DNA from: an uncultured Alistipes sp.
GTDB lineage: Bacteria > Bacteroidota > Bacteroidia > Bacteroidales > Rikenellaceae
Assembly: GCA_947629705.1 (NCBI GenBank)
Contig: CANREN010000007.1
Coordinates: 22,929-86,928 of the forward strand
DNA length: 64,000 nt
Reading direction: 5' to 3'
In this document: positions 1 through 8,309 of the stretch, piece by piece
How the letters are laid out: each line of letters begins with the position of its first letter
Numbering within the stretch: the first letter of the stretch is position 1
The notes under the pieces: generated by a model
Seen by the model: the letters and a program-made list of their open reading frames with translations, nothing else
The model's database searches: none
Told to the model about the DNA's origin: nothing
Program-made: the position numbers and the translations under genes

Positions 1-1
1 A

Positions 2-55
2 ACGCTCTATTTCTATCGAACGGAGGAATTTATCGTCGTGTTTTTATTCGAGTAA
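2..55 (+). CDS. possible C-terminal tail of a gene cut by the window edge
   Basis: Frame 2 reads 17 codons ending in TAA at 53-55, giving TLYFYRTEEFIVVFLFE, a plausible beta-rich protein end. Nothing identifies the family. Frame 1 is also open, to 183, but runs through the tRNA promoter, so it is a weaker candidate. The remaining bases to 134 show no gene. Confidence 0.3.
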   Translation, partial: TLYFYRTEEFIVVFLFE

Positions 56-134
56 GCGACGATGAGCGGCCGCAACAGAAGCGGACAAACCAGCATCCGG
101 ATTCGGAGCAGGCATACGTTTTGTTGTCGATTTT

Positions 135-165
135 TTTGGATTTGTCGGAATTATGCGTATATTTG
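135..165 (+). promoter_or_regulatory. Bacteroidetes-type promoter for tRNA-Cys
   Basis: TTTG at 135-138 and TATATTTG at 158-165 are 19 nt apart, matching the known Bacteroidetes primary-sigma consensus. Transcription should start near 172, leaving a leader of about 117 nt before the tRNA. Confidence 0.7.
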
Positions 166-191
166 CACTCCCCGAAGGGCTTATAAACGAC

Positions 192-252
192 TTGTTGTCG
201 GGTATTCTCCAGCAGTTGTTGGAGGGGGGGGGAGGAAAGCAGCCGACAACAA
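192..252 (+). other. inverted repeat in the tRNA-Cys leader
   Basis: TTGTTGTCGG (192-201) pairs perfectly with CCGACAACAA (243-252). Between the arms lie a smaller CTCCA/TGGAG hairpin and a G run. The structure sits inside the predicted leader of the tRNA-Cys transcript. It may be a processing or regulatory structure; its function is not visible. Confidence 0.4.
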
Positions 253-288
253 ACAACGTTCAACAGCGCAGGGACAAATCCATCAAAA

Positions 289-359
289 GGTCTGATGGCC
301 GAGCGGTTAGGCAAAGGTCTGCAAAACCTTGTACAGCGGTTCGATTCCGCTTCAGACCT
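289..359 (+). tRNA. tRNA-Cys (anticodon GCA)
   Basis: Complete cloverleaf. The acceptor GGTCTGA pairs with TCAGACC, the anticodon loop CTGCAAA is closed by AAGGT/ACCTT, and the T-loop is TTCGATT. The discriminator base is T, as expected for cysteine tRNA. No CCA is encoded. It is a single-gene unit with its own promoter and terminator. Confidence 0.97.
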
Positions 360-362
360 CAC

Positions 363-404
363 GAGAACCGCGTTGCAATAATCTGCAACGCGGTTCTCTG
401 TTTG
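363..404 (+). terminator. terminator after tRNA-Cys
   Basis: A perfect 15-bp stem, GAGAACCGCGTTGCA with its complement (363-377 / 384-398), has a 6-nt loop and is followed by TGTTTGTATTG. Confidence 0.85.
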
Positions 405-429
405 TATTGTACGGCAAATATTACTTTTG
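401..429 (+). promoter_or_regulatory. possible promoter of a gene-less transcript
   Basis: TTTG (401-404) and TACTTTTG (422-429) lie right after the tRNA-Cys terminator. The 17-nt spacing is 2 nt shorter than at the best promoters in this window, so this is a moderate candidate. Confidence 0.4.
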
Positions 430-435
430 CAATGC

Positions 436-688
436 AATCAACAAACGCTCCCGCATGACTTTCGGAATCAATCGGACTGATGCGCAATAGGTTTGCCCCG
501 GGCAGATGCCTCGGATCATCGACCGGCTCCATGTATGCGGATTGACGGATTCCAATTGCCGGCAATCGAGCAAACGGGGTGCAAAAGCATAGCGCCGGAT
601 GACAAACCGAAATCCGCTACAAGGACTAAATTCAATCGACCGATATACCGATGGAGTGAAAAGCGTGCTGTTTTACAGCACGCTTTTT
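436..688 (+). ncRNA. candidate small RNA, about 250 nt
   Basis: This stretch is bounded by a possible promoter (401-429) and an intrinsic terminator (659-688) and holds no convincing reading frame. The longest ATG frames are 8, 11 and 28 codons, plus a low-quality frame that runs into the terminator. It does not show the signature motifs of SRP RNA, tmRNA or RNase P RNA. Its status as an RNA gene is inferred only from its boundaries. Confidence 0.3.
659..688 (+). terminator. intrinsic terminator
   Basis: AAAAGCGTGCTG (659-670), loop TTTTA, then CAGCACGCTTTTT (676-688), followed by CTTTAT. It is symmetric enough to work on both strands, but no gene on either strand obviously needs it unless the preceding 250 nt are transcribed. 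Confidence 0.8.
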
Positions 689-714
689 CTTTATAAAAAT
701 CCCCACATTCAGGT

Positions 715-746
715 ATTGCCCCCAAAACGGAATCGGACTACTTTTG
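715..746 (+). promoter_or_regulatory. promoter of the TonB receptor operon
   Basis: ATTG (715-718) and TACTTTTG (739-746) are 20 nt apart. A second TACTTTTG at 810-817 lies 20 nt before the ATG but has no clear -33 partner. The first gives an 80-nt leader and is the better candidate. Confidence 0.5.
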
Positions 747-836
747 CATCATCAAACGCCAATCCGAACAAAAAAACGATCGAATGAACCATCTTTTCTC
801 TTTTTTCACTACTTTTGCGAACAACAGGGCTCTCTT

Positions 837-3656
837 ATGAAAAAGATTCTACCCATTCTCCTCATACTGCTCGGAACGCTCCGACCGGCCCTCCTCGCTC
901 AACAACTCTCCAACGTAACGGGCCGTATTCTCGTGCAGAACACCGACCATCCGATCAGCGAAGCCGTCGTCGAAATCCCCTATCACGGGCTGTGGGCGAT
1001 TACCGACAAGGAGGGCCGTTTCGTCGTCCGCAACGTACCCCGCGGTAAAACGCCGTTCGTCGTTTCGTGTCTCGGTTACGCGACGACCCAACTCGATGTC
1101 GATGTGATCGCCGGCATGGATTCGCTCCGCATCTATCTGCCCGAAGACAACCTTGCATTGGAAAGCGTCGTCGTAACGGCCCGCGAAATGCCCGATGCCA
1201 TGGCCACCTCGCGCACGGTCGGCGGAAATGCCATCGACCACCTCCAGATGATCAACGCATCGGATATTTCGGCCCTGCTGCCGGGCGGCAAAACCGTCAA
1301 TCCCGACCTAATGAACGACACGCGGTTCTCGCTGCGCGACGGCGGTTCGACGGTCGGGAACGCATCGTTCGGCACGGCGGTCGAGGTCGACGGCGTACGC
1401 CTGTCGACCAATGCTTTGCTGGGCGACATGGAGGGAGCCAGCACCCGCAATATCGCTTCGACCAACATCGAATCGGTCGAGGTCATCACGGGCGTTCCCT
1501 CGGTCGAATACGGAGACATCGCGTCGGGCATCGTGCGGCTTAAGACCCGCAAGGGCAAGACCCCCTACACGGTAACGCTGACGACCAATCCGCAGACGAA
1601 ACAAGCCTCGTTCTCGAAGGGATTCGATCTGGGCGGCCGCAAGGGCATACTGAACACCAATATCGAATACACGCGCGCCACGAAAGACCCCGTGTCGCCC
1701 TATACCTCCTATTCGCGTACGGGTCTGTCGCTCAACTATCACAACACGTTCAACGACAACGTGCGGTTCGACTTCGGCGTGTCCGGCAATATCGGCGGCC
1801 AAAACACCGAGGACGATCCCGATGCCCAGAACGGCGAATGGCAGAAAGTCAAGGACAATGCCCTGCGTCTCAACACGGCGATCAGTTGGCAGCCTAACCG
1901 CAAGGGCATCACGAGCATCGACTTCTCGGCCTCGCTCAACTACGAGAACAAGCTCGACCGGCAATGCCAGCACCCGATCCTCGGCACGACGACGCCCTCC
2001 GTCCATGCGACGACCGAGGGGTATTATATCGCCGACATTCTTCCGTCGGATTACTTCGCCGTCCAGAATATCGACTCGCGCGAATTGGACTACGCCGCCA
2101 ATCTGAAAGCGACGTGGCTGCATTCGTGGGGCGGCGTGCACAGCGACACGAAACTCGGCATCGACTGGCGGGCCGAAGGCAATGTCGGCGACGGTGCCTA
2201 TTACGACGATCCGGCCACGGCGCCCAACGGCTATCGTCCGCGTCCCTACACCGACATTCCCTACATGCACAACGTAGCCGGTTACATCGAAGAGATGCTG
2301 ACCCTGCCGCTCGGCAAAACGTCGCTGCAGCTCATGGCCGGCGTGCGCGTCGAAAAGACCTTCATTAAAAATTCGGATTACAAGAACACGACCAACTATT
2401 CGCCGCGATTCAATCTGAAATACCGCATCGCCGACTATCTGACGCTGCGCGGCGGCTGGGGCATCACCGAAAAGCTCCCGTCGTTCAATATCCTCTACCC
2501 CGATCCGAAATACCGCGACTACGCCGTCTATGACGTCAAATACGGCGACCGGATGACCTCGATCTACTATACGCAGCCGTTCGGCATCCTCTACAATCCC
2601 GATCTGCGGTGGCAGCGCAACCGCAATGCCGAAGTGGGCGTCGACTTCCGCATCGGACAGACGAAGGTTTCGTTTGTGGGTTATTTCAACCGTACGACCC
2701 ATCCCTATGAGCTGCAATCGACCTTCACGCCTTTCTCCTACCGCACGCTGACGCTGCCCGACGGACTTCCGCTGCCGACGAACCCCGTATTCAAGCTCGA
2801 CAGCCAGACGGGCGATCTTTTCGTGCGCGACGAGGATCAGTGGGGCGAGGGCTGGCACCAGATGGCAACCAAACAGAACGTCCGCACTTTCACGGAGAAC
2901 ACGATGCAATCCAACGGCTCGCCGATCGACCGCATGGGCTTGGAGTTCGTGGTGGAATTTCCGCGCATCCAGCCCATCCGCACCGACCTTCGGTTGGACG
3001 GAGCCTACGGCTATACGAAATACGTCAACGAGGGCGAATGGGAGAACATGCAGACCATCTACACGGGCGACCAATCGTTCCGCTACGTCGGCATCTATCC
3101 CGATACAGGGGCTGCGACACGCACCTACAACGGCCAAAAAACCCAACGATTGGATGCCAACCTGACCGCCACAACCCATATCCCCTCCATCCGCATGATC
3201 ATCACGCTGCGGTTGGAAGCGATGCTGCTCCGCCGCGAACAGAATCTCTCGGAGTGGAACGGCCAAACGTATGCTTTCAACGTGGGCGAAGATGGTTCGA
3301 CGCCTGCGGGCGGAGACATCTACGACGGCAACAGCTACACGGCGATCTGGCCCGTCGCCTATTTGGATTTGGACGGGGAGCGCCATCCGTTCACCGACGC
3401 CGAACGCAACGATCCCGCGTTCGCCAGCATGATGCTCCGCTCGGGCAATGCCTACCAATACCGGCTGACCGACTATTCCCCCTACTTCTCGGCCAATTTG
3501 AGCGTTACGAAGGAGGTCGGCGACCACGTTTCCATTTCGTTCTACGCCAACAATTTCACCAACTCGCGTAAATACGTGCGCCCCTACGCCGGAGGCATCG
3601 GAGCCATCTTTACGCCCGACTTCTATTACGGACTCACCGTCCGCATCAAATTCTGA
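837..3656 (+). CDS. TonB-dependent outer-membrane receptor, SusC-like
   Basis: This 939-residue outer-membrane active transporter is powered by TonB-ExbBD. It has a signal peptide (1-22), a carboxypeptidase-regulatory-like beta domain (about 25-105, TGRILV...GYATT), a plug domain (about 115-235 with VEVDGVRL and IESVEVITG) and a barrel ending in the aromatic residue F939 (YYGLTVRIKF). MKKILPI at 837 is chosen over an upstream in-frame ATG at 744 because it begins a normal signal peptide. No SusD follows; instead a lipoprotein and a second barrel do, so the substrate is probably not a typical glycan. The substrate cannot be read from the sequence. Confidence 0.9.
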   Translation: MKKILPILLILLGTLRPALLAQQLSNVTGRILVQNTDHPISEAVVEIPYHGLWAITDKEGRFVVRNVPRGKTPFVVSCLGYATTQLDVDVIAGMDSLRIYLPEDNLALESVVVTAREMPDAMATSRTVGGNAIDHLQMINASDISALLPGGKTVNPDLMNDTRFSLRDGGSTVGNASFGTAVEVDGVRLSTNALLGDMEGASTRNIASTNIESVEVITGVPSVEYGDIASGIVRLKTRKGKTPYTVTLTTNPQTKQASFSKGFDLGGRKGILNTNIEYTRATKDPVSPYTSYSRTGLSLNYHNTFNDNVRFDFGVSGNIGGQNTEDDPDAQNGEWQKVKDNALRLNTAISWQPNRKGITSIDFSASLNYENKLDRQCQHPILGTTTPSVHATTEGYYIADILPSDYFAVQNIDSRELDYAANLKATWLHSWGGVHSDTKLGIDWRAEGNVGDGAYYDDPATAPNGYRPRPYTDIPYMHNVAGYIEEMLTLPLGKTSLQLMAGVRVEKTFIKNSDYKNTTNYSPRFNLKYRIADYLTLRGGWGITEKLPSFNILYPDPKYRDYAVYDVKYGDRMTSIYYTQPFGILYNPDLRWQRNRNAEVGVDFRIGQTKVSFVGYFNRTTHPYELQSTFTPFSYRTLTLPDGLPLPTNPVFKLDSQTGDLFVRDEDQWGEGWHQMATKQNVRTFTENTMQSNGSPIDRMGLEFVVEFPRIQPIRTDLRLDGAYGYTKYVNEGEWENMQTIYTGDQSFRYVGIYPDTGAATRTYNGQKTQRLDANLTATTHIPSIRMIITLRLEAMLLRREQNLSEWNGQTYAFNVGEDGSTPAGGDIYDGNSYTAIWPVAYLDLDGERHPFTDAERNDPAFASMMLRSGNAYQYRLTDYSPYFSANLSVTKEVGDHVSISFYANNFTNSRKYVRPYAGGIGAIFTPDFYYGLTVRIKF

Positions 3657-3661
3657 CCCGT

Positions 3662-4933
3662 ATGAGACACTTCATCCCCGCATATCCGCACCGGTCGCCG
3701 ATGAGCAGGTTCGCCATCACGGCAATGGCCGCAATCGCCGCGCTCTTCGCGGCCGGCTGCACCTCGTTCAGCGATTCGCACCCCTACGATGCCGATCTGC
3801 TGACGCTCGAAATCGTCAGCATCTATCCGGCCGGCTACGAATCGAGCGTACAGAGCGGTGTCGAGGTCAAGGCCGAAGAGATCACCAACGGCAACCACTA
3901 CATCGCCCGCACCGACGAGGCGGGTTGCGCCACGTTCCGCATTCCGCGCGGCGTCTACCGGATCTCCGTCGCCGACTGGCGCGAGGATGCCATCTTCAAC
4001 GGTGCCTTGGAGGAGATTCGGCTCACGGAGGGCAGCGCTGCGCAGCGTTACGAACTGCCGCTCATCCAGTCGACCCCCGGGACGATCGTTTTCAAAGAGA
4101 TTTATTGCGGCGGCTGCCCGATGACGCCCGCCACCGGCAACCTGCAAAACGACCAGTATGTCATTCTGCACAACAACGCCAACACGACCCAGTACCTCGA
4201 CGGACTTTGCTTCGGCGTCGTCGCTCCCAGCGCGGCGTCCGGCGCCAACAACTGGGTAACGACGGTCGACGGACAGCTCCAATTCCAAGAGTTCGCCCCC
4301 ATTTTCGAATGCGTCTGGCAGTTCGGGGGCGCGGGCACCGATTTTCCGCTGGCCCCGGGCGAAGATGCCGTCATCGCCATTCGCGGCGCGGTCGACTTCA
4401 CGCAGGATTTTCCGCTGTCGGTCAATCTGAACAAACCCGAATACTTCGCCACCTTCAGCCGGCTGCATTTCGAGAACGAAACATTGAACCTCACGCCGGG
4501 CGACCGGATTCAGGAATCGCACCTCTTGCAGGTACTCAAAAAGACGGGGGTGTCGAAAGCTTATTCCATTGCCATTCAGTCGCCGGCGGTCATTATCTTC
4601 CGGCCCGCAGCAGAGGTCGATTTCAAGGCCTATGTCGAAGACGACAGCCAGTGCGTCGCCACCGATCCGGCCGGCAGCGCCAAATGCTTCAAGGTGCCAT
4701 GGGAGTGGATTCTCGACGGCGTGGAGGTCTTTTACGGCACCCGCAACTACAAACGGTTGAAGACCGAGGTCGACGCCGGCGCCTTCCCTTTCTCGGAGTA
4801 TTATCACTGCCACACCATCCATCGCCAGCTCAACGAGGCGGCCACGGCCGCCAACGGCTATCCCATCTACGTCGACACGAACAATTCGTCGGTCGACTTC
4901 TACGAACGTTCCTCCCAATCGCTGCACGAATAA
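3662..4933 (+). CDS. DUF4876-like surface lipoprotein
   Basis: A 423-residue protein with a lipoprotein signal ending LFAAGC (C33). A second ATG at 3701 (MSRFAIT) would give a more typical 20-residue signal and may be the real start. After the signal comes a transthyretin-like beta segment (about 45-125), then a body with IVFKEIYCGGC and a lamin-tail-like stretch (NDQYVILHNNA). I recognise it from memory as a DUF4876 family member. It begins 5 nt after the receptor stop and is probably the extracellular partner of that receptor. Function is unknown. Confidence 0.75.
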   Translation: MRHFIPAYPHRSPMSRFAITAMAAIAALFAAGCTSFSDSHPYDADLLTLEIVSIYPAGYESSVQSGVEVKAEEITNGNHYIARTDEAGCATFRIPRGVYRISVADWREDAIFNGALEEIRLTEGSAAQRYELPLIQSTPGTIVFKEIYCGGCPMTPATGNLQNDQYVILHNNANTTQYLDGLCFGVVAPSAASGANNWVTTVDGQLQFQEFAPIFECVWQFGGAGTDFPLAPGEDAVIAIRGAVDFTQDFPLSVNLNKPEYFATFSRLHFENETLNLTPGDRIQESHLLQVLKKTGVSKAYSIAIQSPAVIIFRPAAEVDFKAYVEDDSQCVATDPAGSAKCFKVPWEWILDGVEVFYGTRNYKRLKTEVDAGAFPFSEYYHCHTIHRQLNEAATAANGYPIYVDTNNSSVDFYERSSQSLHE

Positions 4934-4937
4934 GCCT

Positions 4938-6503
4938 ATGAAACCGCTATTTACGATACTGCTGTTGCTGCTCGGGTTCCGTGCCGGAGCCGCCGAACGG
5001 GCCGAGGCGCAGGGAGAGGGCCGCACGCAAACCGAACCGGCCGCCGAGGCGCGGATGCCGTGGATCCGGTTCGACGACGTTCAGCGCCGCAATCCGTGGA
5101 ACGGGGGGATCAATGCGGCGGGCATCCGTCGGGATTCGTTGAGCCGCTCCTATGCCGAAATTTTCGGACGCAAGGATTGCGGCGGGTGGATGGACTACTC
5201 CGCCTCGGATGACAGTTGGACGATCGGCGCACGCACCGAATCGATCCGCCATCTCGACAAAATCTCCTTCGCCGGACGCTTCTCCTACGCCTATTTCGAC
5301 GGGAAAGAGATGTGCGGTTCGATGTTCACACACCCCGGATACTATCCGGTCGATATTTTGGAGTTCACCCCCGGGCGCAAGATCCGCGAAGATTACGCAT
5401 TCACGGGAGCGCTCTCGGCCGTGCTGGGCGAACATTGGGCAGGCGGTCTGAAGATCGACTTCGAAGCGAACAACTACGCCAAGCGCAAAGACCTGCGCCA
5501 CAGCAACAAACGATTGGATTTCGAGGTTGCGCCCGGCATCCTCTACCACCGCGGCAACTGGGCCGTCGGCGCCGCCTATCTGTTCGGCAAGAACAGCGAA
5601 CGGGTCGAAGCCAAGGAGATCGGCACCTCGGCCGAATCCTACCAGGCGTTCTTCGACAAGGGGTTGGCCTACGGCATTCTGGAACGCTGGGACGGCAACG
5701 GCATCCACCTGAATGAGGTGGGGCTCACGGGTTTTCCGATCAAGGAGCTGACCCACGGCGTATCGGTGCAGGGCGACTGGGGCCCCTGCTACGCCGAAGT
5801 AACCTACCGGCATCGCCACGGCGAGAGCGGCGAAAAGGACACGTTCATGCACGACTTCACGACGTCGCAGGTAACGGCACACGGCAATGCGATTTTCGCC
5901 ACGCCCCGCGCTTTTCACACCGTCCGGCTGCGGTTCGACTGGCAGACGCAGGAGAACGATGAGAGCATCCTGCGCCGTGAAACGGTCAACGGCATCTCGA
6001 CGGTCTTCTATTTGGGATCGCTGCCCATCTTCGCCCGCCGCGCGCTCGAATTGGGCGGCGAATACGAATGGCAGCAGGGCCGCACCGATCTGCGCGCCGG
6101 AATCGATTATGAAGAGTCAACCCGCCGTTCGACGCTGCTTTACCCTTACGTCAAGGAGGCCGACCTCTATGCCGTAACGGGGTTCGTGCGGGCGCGGATC
6201 CTCTTTCGGCAATGGGAGTTCAGCGGCGGCGCCGACTTCCGCCGAGGCGGATTTTCCGAAGAGGAGTTCGAAGAGGAGACCCCGCTCGAAACCAGTCCCT
6301 ACCCGCTGCAACTGACCGAATACTACGATTATACGAACGAATACCTCACAGCGCCGCGTTTGGGGGTCGAATTGGGTGCGCGCCGCAACATCCGGCGATT
6401 CTACCTCGATCTTTCGGCCCGTTACGAACACGGTTTCAACCTGGAGTTCGTGCCGCGGGCCCATCGGGTAACGGTGCTGCTCTCCGTGGGATACGATTTT
6501 TAA
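4938..6503 (+). CDS. DUF6850-like outer-membrane beta-barrel protein
   Basis: A 521-residue protein with a signal peptide (about 1-25) followed by many alternating amphipathic strands and a terminal aromatic residue (VGYDF), as expected for an outer-membrane barrel. The N-terminal part (FGRKDCGGWMDYSA) resembles the DUF6850 family as I remember it. It starts 4 nt after the lipoprotein gene, so it is almost certainly translated from the same mRNA. No plug domain is present, so it is not a second TonB receptor. Its role is unknown. Confidence 0.7.
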   Translation: MKPLFTILLLLLGFRAGAAERAEAQGEGRTQTEPAAEARMPWIRFDDVQRRNPWNGGINAAGIRRDSLSRSYAEIFGRKDCGGWMDYSASDDSWTIGARTESIRHLDKISFAGRFSYAYFDGKEMCGSMFTHPGYYPVDILEFTPGRKIREDYAFTGALSAVLGEHWAGGLKIDFEANNYAKRKDLRHSNKRLDFEVAPGILYHRGNWAVGAAYLFGKNSERVEAKEIGTSAESYQAFFDKGLAYGILERWDGNGIHLNEVGLTGFPIKELTHGVSVQGDWGPCYAEVTYRHRHGESGEKDTFMHDFTTSQVTAHGNAIFATPRAFHTVRLRFDWQTQENDESILRRETVNGISTVFYLGSLPIFARRALELGGEYEWQQGRTDLRAGIDYEESTRRSTLLYPYVKEADLYAVTGFVRARILFRQWEFSGGADFRRGGFSEEEFEEETPLETSPYPLQLTEYYDYTNEYLTAPRLGVELGARRNIRRFYLDLSARYEHGFNLEFVPRAHRVTVLLSVGYDF

Positions 6504-6562
6504 GCACGGAGGGATAAGAAACGAATGAGAAAAACAATTAACACATTAATAAAAACCGACTT

Positions 6563-8152
6563 ATGAAAAAAATTCTGACTTTGGCGGTGATCACCACGAC
6601 CATGTTATCGGTCGGATGTTCCAAGAGCGACGACGGCGTAAGCAACGACACGCCGATCGCCGTGCAAATCGACCCGACGATCGCTGATCCGACCCTCTTC
6701 CCGAAGGCCTCGACCCGCGTATCGGACACCGACTTCGAAAAGGGCGACAAGATCGGCGTAACGATCACGATGGAAGACGACAACACGCCGTACTTCGACA
6801 ACAAGGAGTTCTCGTTCGACGGCACGACTTTCACCGCACCGGGTACGCTCTGGTACGAGGATGCAAACCTCGCATCGACGCTCTTCGCCTATTATCCCTA
6901 TCAGGAGGGAACGGCGCATCCCGCCGAGTTCTCCGTACAGACCGACCAGAGCGGCGATAACTACAAGGCATCGGACTTGGTCATCGGTGCCAAGAGCGGC
7001 GTCAAACCGGAAAAAACGGTCGGCCTGGCCTTCAAACACAAGATGACGCGCGTGATCATCCGCGTAACGAACGGCAGCGGTTTCGACCTCTCGGAGATTC
7101 GGATCGGCGGGGCTATCGGCACGGGTACGATCGACGCCACAACGGGTGCATTCACGGCCAAATCCGGCGCTGAAACCGTTGAAGTAAAGGCATGCGAACG
7201 GACGAAGAACGAATTGTATTATGCGCTGTTGGTTCCGCAGGACGGCGTGCAGCTCGTAACGAAATTCACTACGGCCGACGGCAAAACGCGCTCCTACACG
7301 CTCGGCACGACCGATCTGGTATCGGGCACGAACCGCGAACTGACGATGAACATCCAGCCGGCAGACATACAGGCTACATTAAGCGGGCCGATCGACGGCT
7401 GGGAGGATGGCGATGACCTCGAAATCGGCAGCGGCGGTCAGGTCGAAACTCCCACAATCGAATGGAAAGGGGTAAAATATAAAATCGTAACGCTCAAGGA
7501 CGGACGCACGTGGATGGCCGAGAATCTGCGCTACGTGCCCGAGGGCAAATCGGTATCGAGCGACCCCGCCGAAGATGCCGGCATCTGGTATCCCGCAGCC
7601 AATGCAGAGAAAACGGCCGATCCCGCCTTGGTCGAGAAGTTGGGGCTGCTCTACGACGCATCGACCGCTTTCGGAGTCGAAGTAACCCCTGAAAATGCCA
7701 TGTCGCTCGAAGGAACGCAGGGCATCTGCCCCGACGGATGGCATATCCCGACCAACGCCGAACTCACCGGTCTGGTGGGACAAAATTCCAACGGAGTGAT
7801 GACCAATCCGGACGCTCCCTACTACGACTCAAACATCCGAGGTGCTTCGATACCGGTACTCAACGAGGCCGGATTCAACTGGTGCTCCGCCGGCATACGG
7901 AACAAAGCCAACCTAACGGCTACCGGCTCCTATACAGTAACCGAGTACGGCGGTGTTTACGGAGTCTTGAGCTACGTTTGGGGGTCGACCTGCTATCAGG
8001 TTAAATACGATACCCAGACCGGCCAGACATTGCAAAACATCCAGTACTACTCGTTCATGTCGACGGTCAATGCCACGAACAACAAGGTAACGGTCGCTTA
8101 CGGGAACTACAAATCCGGTTACTCCGTCCGCTGCATCAAAGACGCTGAATAG
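6563..8152 (+). CDS. fimbrillin-like lipoprotein with C-terminal FISUMP domain
   Basis: A 529-residue protein with a lipobox LSVGC (C19). Residues about 35-290 look like a fimbrillin (Mfa-like) beta domain, with FEKGDKIGV, LFAYYPY and a LAFKHKMTRVIIRV strand typical of these pilin-like folds. Residues about 300-529 match the FISUMP domain (WKGVKYKIVTLKDGRTWMAENL, GICPDGWHIPTNAE, SVRCIKD). It is the last gene of the four-gene operon; a strong hairpin follows 27 nt later. It is probably a surface-exposed adhesin or pilus-tip-like protein. The pairing with a TonB receptor suggests a joint surface complex, which is inference. Confidence 0.8.
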   Translation: MKKILTLAVITTTMLSVGCSKSDDGVSNDTPIAVQIDPTIADPTLFPKASTRVSDTDFEKGDKIGVTITMEDDNTPYFDNKEFSFDGTTFTAPGTLWYEDANLASTLFAYYPYQEGTAHPAEFSVQTDQSGDNYKASDLVIGAKSGVKPEKTVGLAFKHKMTRVIIRVTNGSGFDLSEIRIGGAIGTGTIDATTGAFTAKSGAETVEVKACERTKNELYYALLVPQDGVQLVTKFTTADGKTRSYTLGTTDLVSGTNRELTMNIQPADIQATLSGPIDGWEDGDDLEIGSGGQVETPTIEWKGVKYKIVTLKDGRTWMAENLRYVPEGKSVSSDPAEDAGIWYPAANAEKTADPALVEKLGLLYDASTAFGVEVTPENAMSLEGTQGICPDGWHIPTNAELTGLVGQNSNGVMTNPDAPYYDSNIRGASIPVLNEAGFNWCSAGIRNKANLTATGSYTVTEYGGVYGVLSYVWGSTCYQVKYDTQTGQTLQNIQYYSFMSTVNATNNKVTVAYGNYKSGYSVRCIKDAE

Positions 8153-8179
8153 CAACCGACCAACCGGTCGAAAGCCCAT

Positions 8180-8230
8180 GCGCAAAGGGAGCCTTGTCTG
8201 CGAATAGACGGGGGCTCCCTGCGCGGTTTT
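8180..8230 (+). terminator. terminator of the outer-membrane operon
   Basis: A long imperfect stem: GCGCA...GGGAGCC pairs with GGCTCCC...TGCGC, and an inner TTGTCT/AGACGG pairs partly through G-U. It is followed by GGTTTT. Confidence 0.75.
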
Positions 8231-8309
8231 CGAAACCGGCTGCACAAAATCGCTGCGCCCCGCGCCCCGAGCGAACTACACAGACACCACACACAACACC
8301 TGCAATCCT

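Noticed and set aside
1308..3527. 739-codon minus-strand frame opposite the TonB receptor
   Set aside because: Composition is Arg/Val/Gly-rich without domains; it is a GC-driven shadow of a gene with clear receptor motifs.
3626..5026. 466-codon minus-strand frame opposite the DUF4876-like gene
   Set aside because: Shadow frame; the plus-strand gene has a lipobox and fits the operon spacing.
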